Under the pieces are notes generated by a model. The model had not been told where the DNA came from. It did not search any database and saw nothing but the letters and a program-made list of their open reading frames with translations. Shown here one piece after another: positions 61,674-64,000 of a stretch of DNA of 64,000 nucleotides (the first letter of the stretch is position 1; each line of letters opens with the position of its first letter). The DNA lies in contig JABANN010000058.1 in assembly GCA_013115125.1 (NCBI GenBank), positions 1 to 64,000 on the forward strand, given 5' to 3'. Made by a program: the position numbers and the translations under genes. This DNA is from Perkinsus olseni (taxonomy: Eukaryota > Perkinsozoa > Perkinsida).

Positions 61674-63978
61674 CTACCATCCACTTTCTTTCCTCCTGGG
61701 AAGCGGCGGAACATCGGCATCCGTGTCTGGATCGTCCTGCTTCAGTATTGTGAATAGTCTACTAACGTATCCGGTCCCGCGTGGCCCTAGGCTGAACGTG
61801 TTCTGAACGTCTTGTAAAGATATGGAACCATCGCCATCGAAGTCTATCGAGTGGAGAATTCCCACCTAGGGGGACCACAGGTGAGCCGAGGCTTCCGCCG
61901 GGTCGCTTACCCAGTACTCCAGGATCCGATCGCTTGTATCGAACTCCTCAAAGACGTCCCTCATCGTAAGGCGCTGTTGACACAGAGACATCTTGTTTTC
62001 CACGCATGCTGTCCGCAGCATCTCATCTTCGAATACGAAGGGAACAGGCACTCTGTGTAGCTCTCTGCACATCACCCGCCTCACCTGAGGAGGCCACTGT
62101 CATCAGCAGCTGATGATGATCAGCTCAGCAATGGCAAGGATGCTAAGTCCAGGCAGCTAGTGCTGCTTCGATGGGGACGCCCACACCGGAAGCTGATATA
62201 TCACATCCCGCTACATCGGGCGAAATAGCAACCTCAGTTACGCGAGAGGCCATGCCATGCAACCTTTGGGAATCATGCGTGAACATTGCGGGTCATCACG
62301 CTGTCCCTCCCCCGACCATAGGTAGTGATGATCAGCCGTCGACTAGTAGCCGATGATTAGTAGTACCTCAGCCGCATAGAGTGTTGGGTCGTCTTCCTCT
62401 GCAGGAGTAGGGCGATAGATGGGAAGGAATGTTATAGTCTCATAGTTGATGAATTGGCACAACGTTCTGTACAATACTAACAGTATATTATCGTCCAAGT
62501 AGAGGTCGTTGAAGCGGCATGAATAGGATATCCCAATGGGCTGGACCTAAGGCATAGGCGTCCGTATACCAGTGAAAACAGCAGGGAACCGGCCTGTGAA
62601 CCGTGGGTTCGTAAACGAACCCCTCACAGACTGGTGTGACCTAGCATCTCTCGTGAGAACGATAAGCCCCGGCACCTCACTACCGGTAGTCCTGTGTCGA
62701 AGGCTCCCGTCTTGAATTCTGTCATTTGTCTGATATTATTACCTAACAATACCACACCATCCACAACTCCAAATCATCCAACAGGCCTCACATGTTGCTG
62801 TGGGAAACACTATAAGAGGGGGATATCTCTCATCCAGTGCTCTCTCCTTCATGTTCCTCCTCGCAGCTTCACGACCAACCTCAGCTGAAATTGCGACAAT
62901 CCCCGTCCAACTCACGATGCTCCACACTACATCGTCTATCGATGGGCAGAGCACTTAGTACTCTCAGGTAAGTTCCCACCAGCGGCAAATCGAAGACCTC
63001 CGACTTCGCTGCCTCGCAGGCACCCGTGTAGTACCTACGGATCGAATCCAAGTGGTGTTCCAGCGTCTCGTGTGAGAAGCACTCGACGGCGAGCGCACAA
63101 AATTATACACGTTAGAAATGGCAGGATAAATGAGTCACAAGCGAAATGCTCATCAGCCTCACCCAGCCAAGACCTGCTTACATGAGATAAAGAGTATCCC
63201 AGATTGAGTGATGGGTAGACACGTATACCCGCGTCCGTCGGTCGGGACTGCCTTCCACGTTGACCCAGTAGAAACCGGCAACGAACAGTATGATCCTCAC
63301 CCAGAGGAGCATAAAATGAATCTATAACGGGGAATCGACCATGAGGAACTCCCACGACGAGCTAGAGAAGAAACCACTTGCATTGCAGGTGCATTTGGAC
63401 AGTCATAGACAGAGCCTCACGTACGGCGTTCAAAGTTCAAATTCGAGGAGCCTTGAGACTACCAAATGTTTGTTACCAGTGAATTCTGCCCAGACCCAAC
63501 CCCACTACCAATGCCTTCCGCCACCATGCAGTTATCGGCGGCTGGAGGTCTCGTACATCATCCGGCCTTGATACGCCCAGAAGGGCCAACTTAGCAGGGA
63601 TCATACCGAGCACACCGAGGGCCAGGATGATGATCAGCCGCAGAGGGGCTACACCAGTCAAGGTGAACACAATAATCTTCAAATTCTCGTACCTGCCGAA
63701 TTGGTACCGTATGCTGCTCGCGTGTAAGACAAATTAGAATGCACGGGCAAGACATTGATAGTAGGCATTCAAAATCCCGAGGCGAATGTAAACCCTTGGT
63801 CGCCGGCGTCATACTACCTTCCGATGTGTGTGAGTGTCTCGAAAGGGTTGTGGTATCTAGGGTGACTGGACAGCCTGAAAAATCCCTCCTGCTTAGAGGC
63901 TCTCGCCAAAGGCGAATCCTCTTGAGTATCATCGCCATTCAGGAGATGCTCGGTTAGGTCAGAGGATGCCAAAGGCAT
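61674..63978 (-). CDS. LPCAT: LPCAT-type lysophospholipid acyltransferase with EF-hand, copy B
   Basis: A tandem paralogue of copy A. The likely start is the methionine at 63978 (MPLASSDLTEHLLNGDDTQE), only 22 bases from the window edge; an earlier exon outside is possible. The anchor is near 63680-63600 (LKIIVFTLTGVAPLRLIIIL). The HX4D motif is in VYVSTHHSIWDTLYLM near 63220. It continues with NMKERALDERYPPLIVFPTA and TC. As in copy A, the Cys codon is split by an intron (62794-62746) that restores CNNIRQMTEFKTGAFDTG. Then come YRPTPAEEDDPTLYAAE, VPVPFVFEDEMLRTACVENK and, after a 45-nt intron (61910-61866), the EF-hand loop DFDGDGSISLQD, ending PRRKESGW. The apparent in-frame stop just before the EF-hand lies inside this intron, and copy A has an intron at the same place, so the gene is not broken there. 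Confidence 0.8.
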
Positions 63979-64000
63979 TGCAAAAACTGCGCAAATCACA

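Noticed and set aside
61861-61875. In-frame stop before the EF-hand of LPCAT copy B, suggesting a pseudogene
   Set aside because: It is the 3' end of a 45-nt intron (61910-61866); copy A has an intron at the homologous place.
1-64000. CRISPR arrays, bacterial operons, rRNA genes, LTR retroelements
   Set aside because: None seen: no regularly spaced repeats, no Shine-Dalgarno-led gene clusters, no rRNA-like blocks, and no reverse transcriptase or long terminal repeats recognised.

Overview
The window reads as nuclear DNA of a protist, most likely an alveolate close to Perkinsus; this assignment is inference. Genes lie on both strands and are cut by very short GT-AG introns, mostly 37-94 nt and often 44-54 nt. 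There are secreted subtilisin-like proteases that look like a lineage-expanded family, a ciliary EFHC/Rib72 gene (so a flagellated stage), and typical eukaryotic regulators (JMJD4, PPP1R11, a PHD-finger protein). No bacterial operons, ribosome binding sites or CRISPR arrays are visible.

Layout. 0.9-2.2 kb: intact subtilisin-like protease. 3.7-4.7 kb: a candidate non-autonomous DNA transposon with a hAT-like MITE nested inside it. 5.3-6.1 kb: unknown secreted or membrane protein. 7.7-9.3 kb: mitochondrial carrier (minus). 11.7-13.0 kb: unknown multi-exon gene (minus). 13.8-16.8 kb: five tandem LITAF-domain genes (plus), each with one phase-1 intron at the same place. 17.0-20.7 kb: EFHC/Rib72-like gene (plus). 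21.2-22.5 kb: second subtilisin (minus). 24.2-25.1 kb: membrane-anchored ubiquitin-like protein (plus). 26.1-27.2 kb: third, broken subtilisin (minus). 29.4-32.3 kb: ILVBL/HACL2-like ThDP enzyme (minus). 33.0-34.2 kb: SWEET-type sugar transporter (minus). 35.7-36.8 kb: histidine phosphatase (minus). 38.3-39.9 kb: JMJD4-like JmjC hydroxylase (plus). 40.0-41.2 kb: two small two-TM proteins. 42.0-42.7 kb: PPP1R11-like PP1 inhibitor. 43.2-49.5 kb: long PLU-1-like/PHD-finger protein with no JmjC domain. 50.3-56.7 kb: a transposon-like locus with a complete five-exon DDE-type transposase, an overlapping zinc-ribbon ORF, and tRNA-Val and tRNA-like copies on both sides. 58.9-64.0 kb: two tandem LPCAT-type acyltransferases with EF-hands (minus); the second starts close to the window edge.

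The genes do not form one pathway. The main themes are tandem duplication (LITAF x5, LPCAT x2, subtilisin x3, two-TM proteins x2), short introns of conserved phase, and mobile or repeat DNA: a hAT-like MITE, a SINE-like repeat in four copies of which one sits in an enlarged PPP1R11 intron, minisatellites, and perfect hairpins with 3-nt loops. Splice junctions were worked out by eye from GT/AG signals, reading frame and family similarity. All product names rest on motif recognition, not on database searches.
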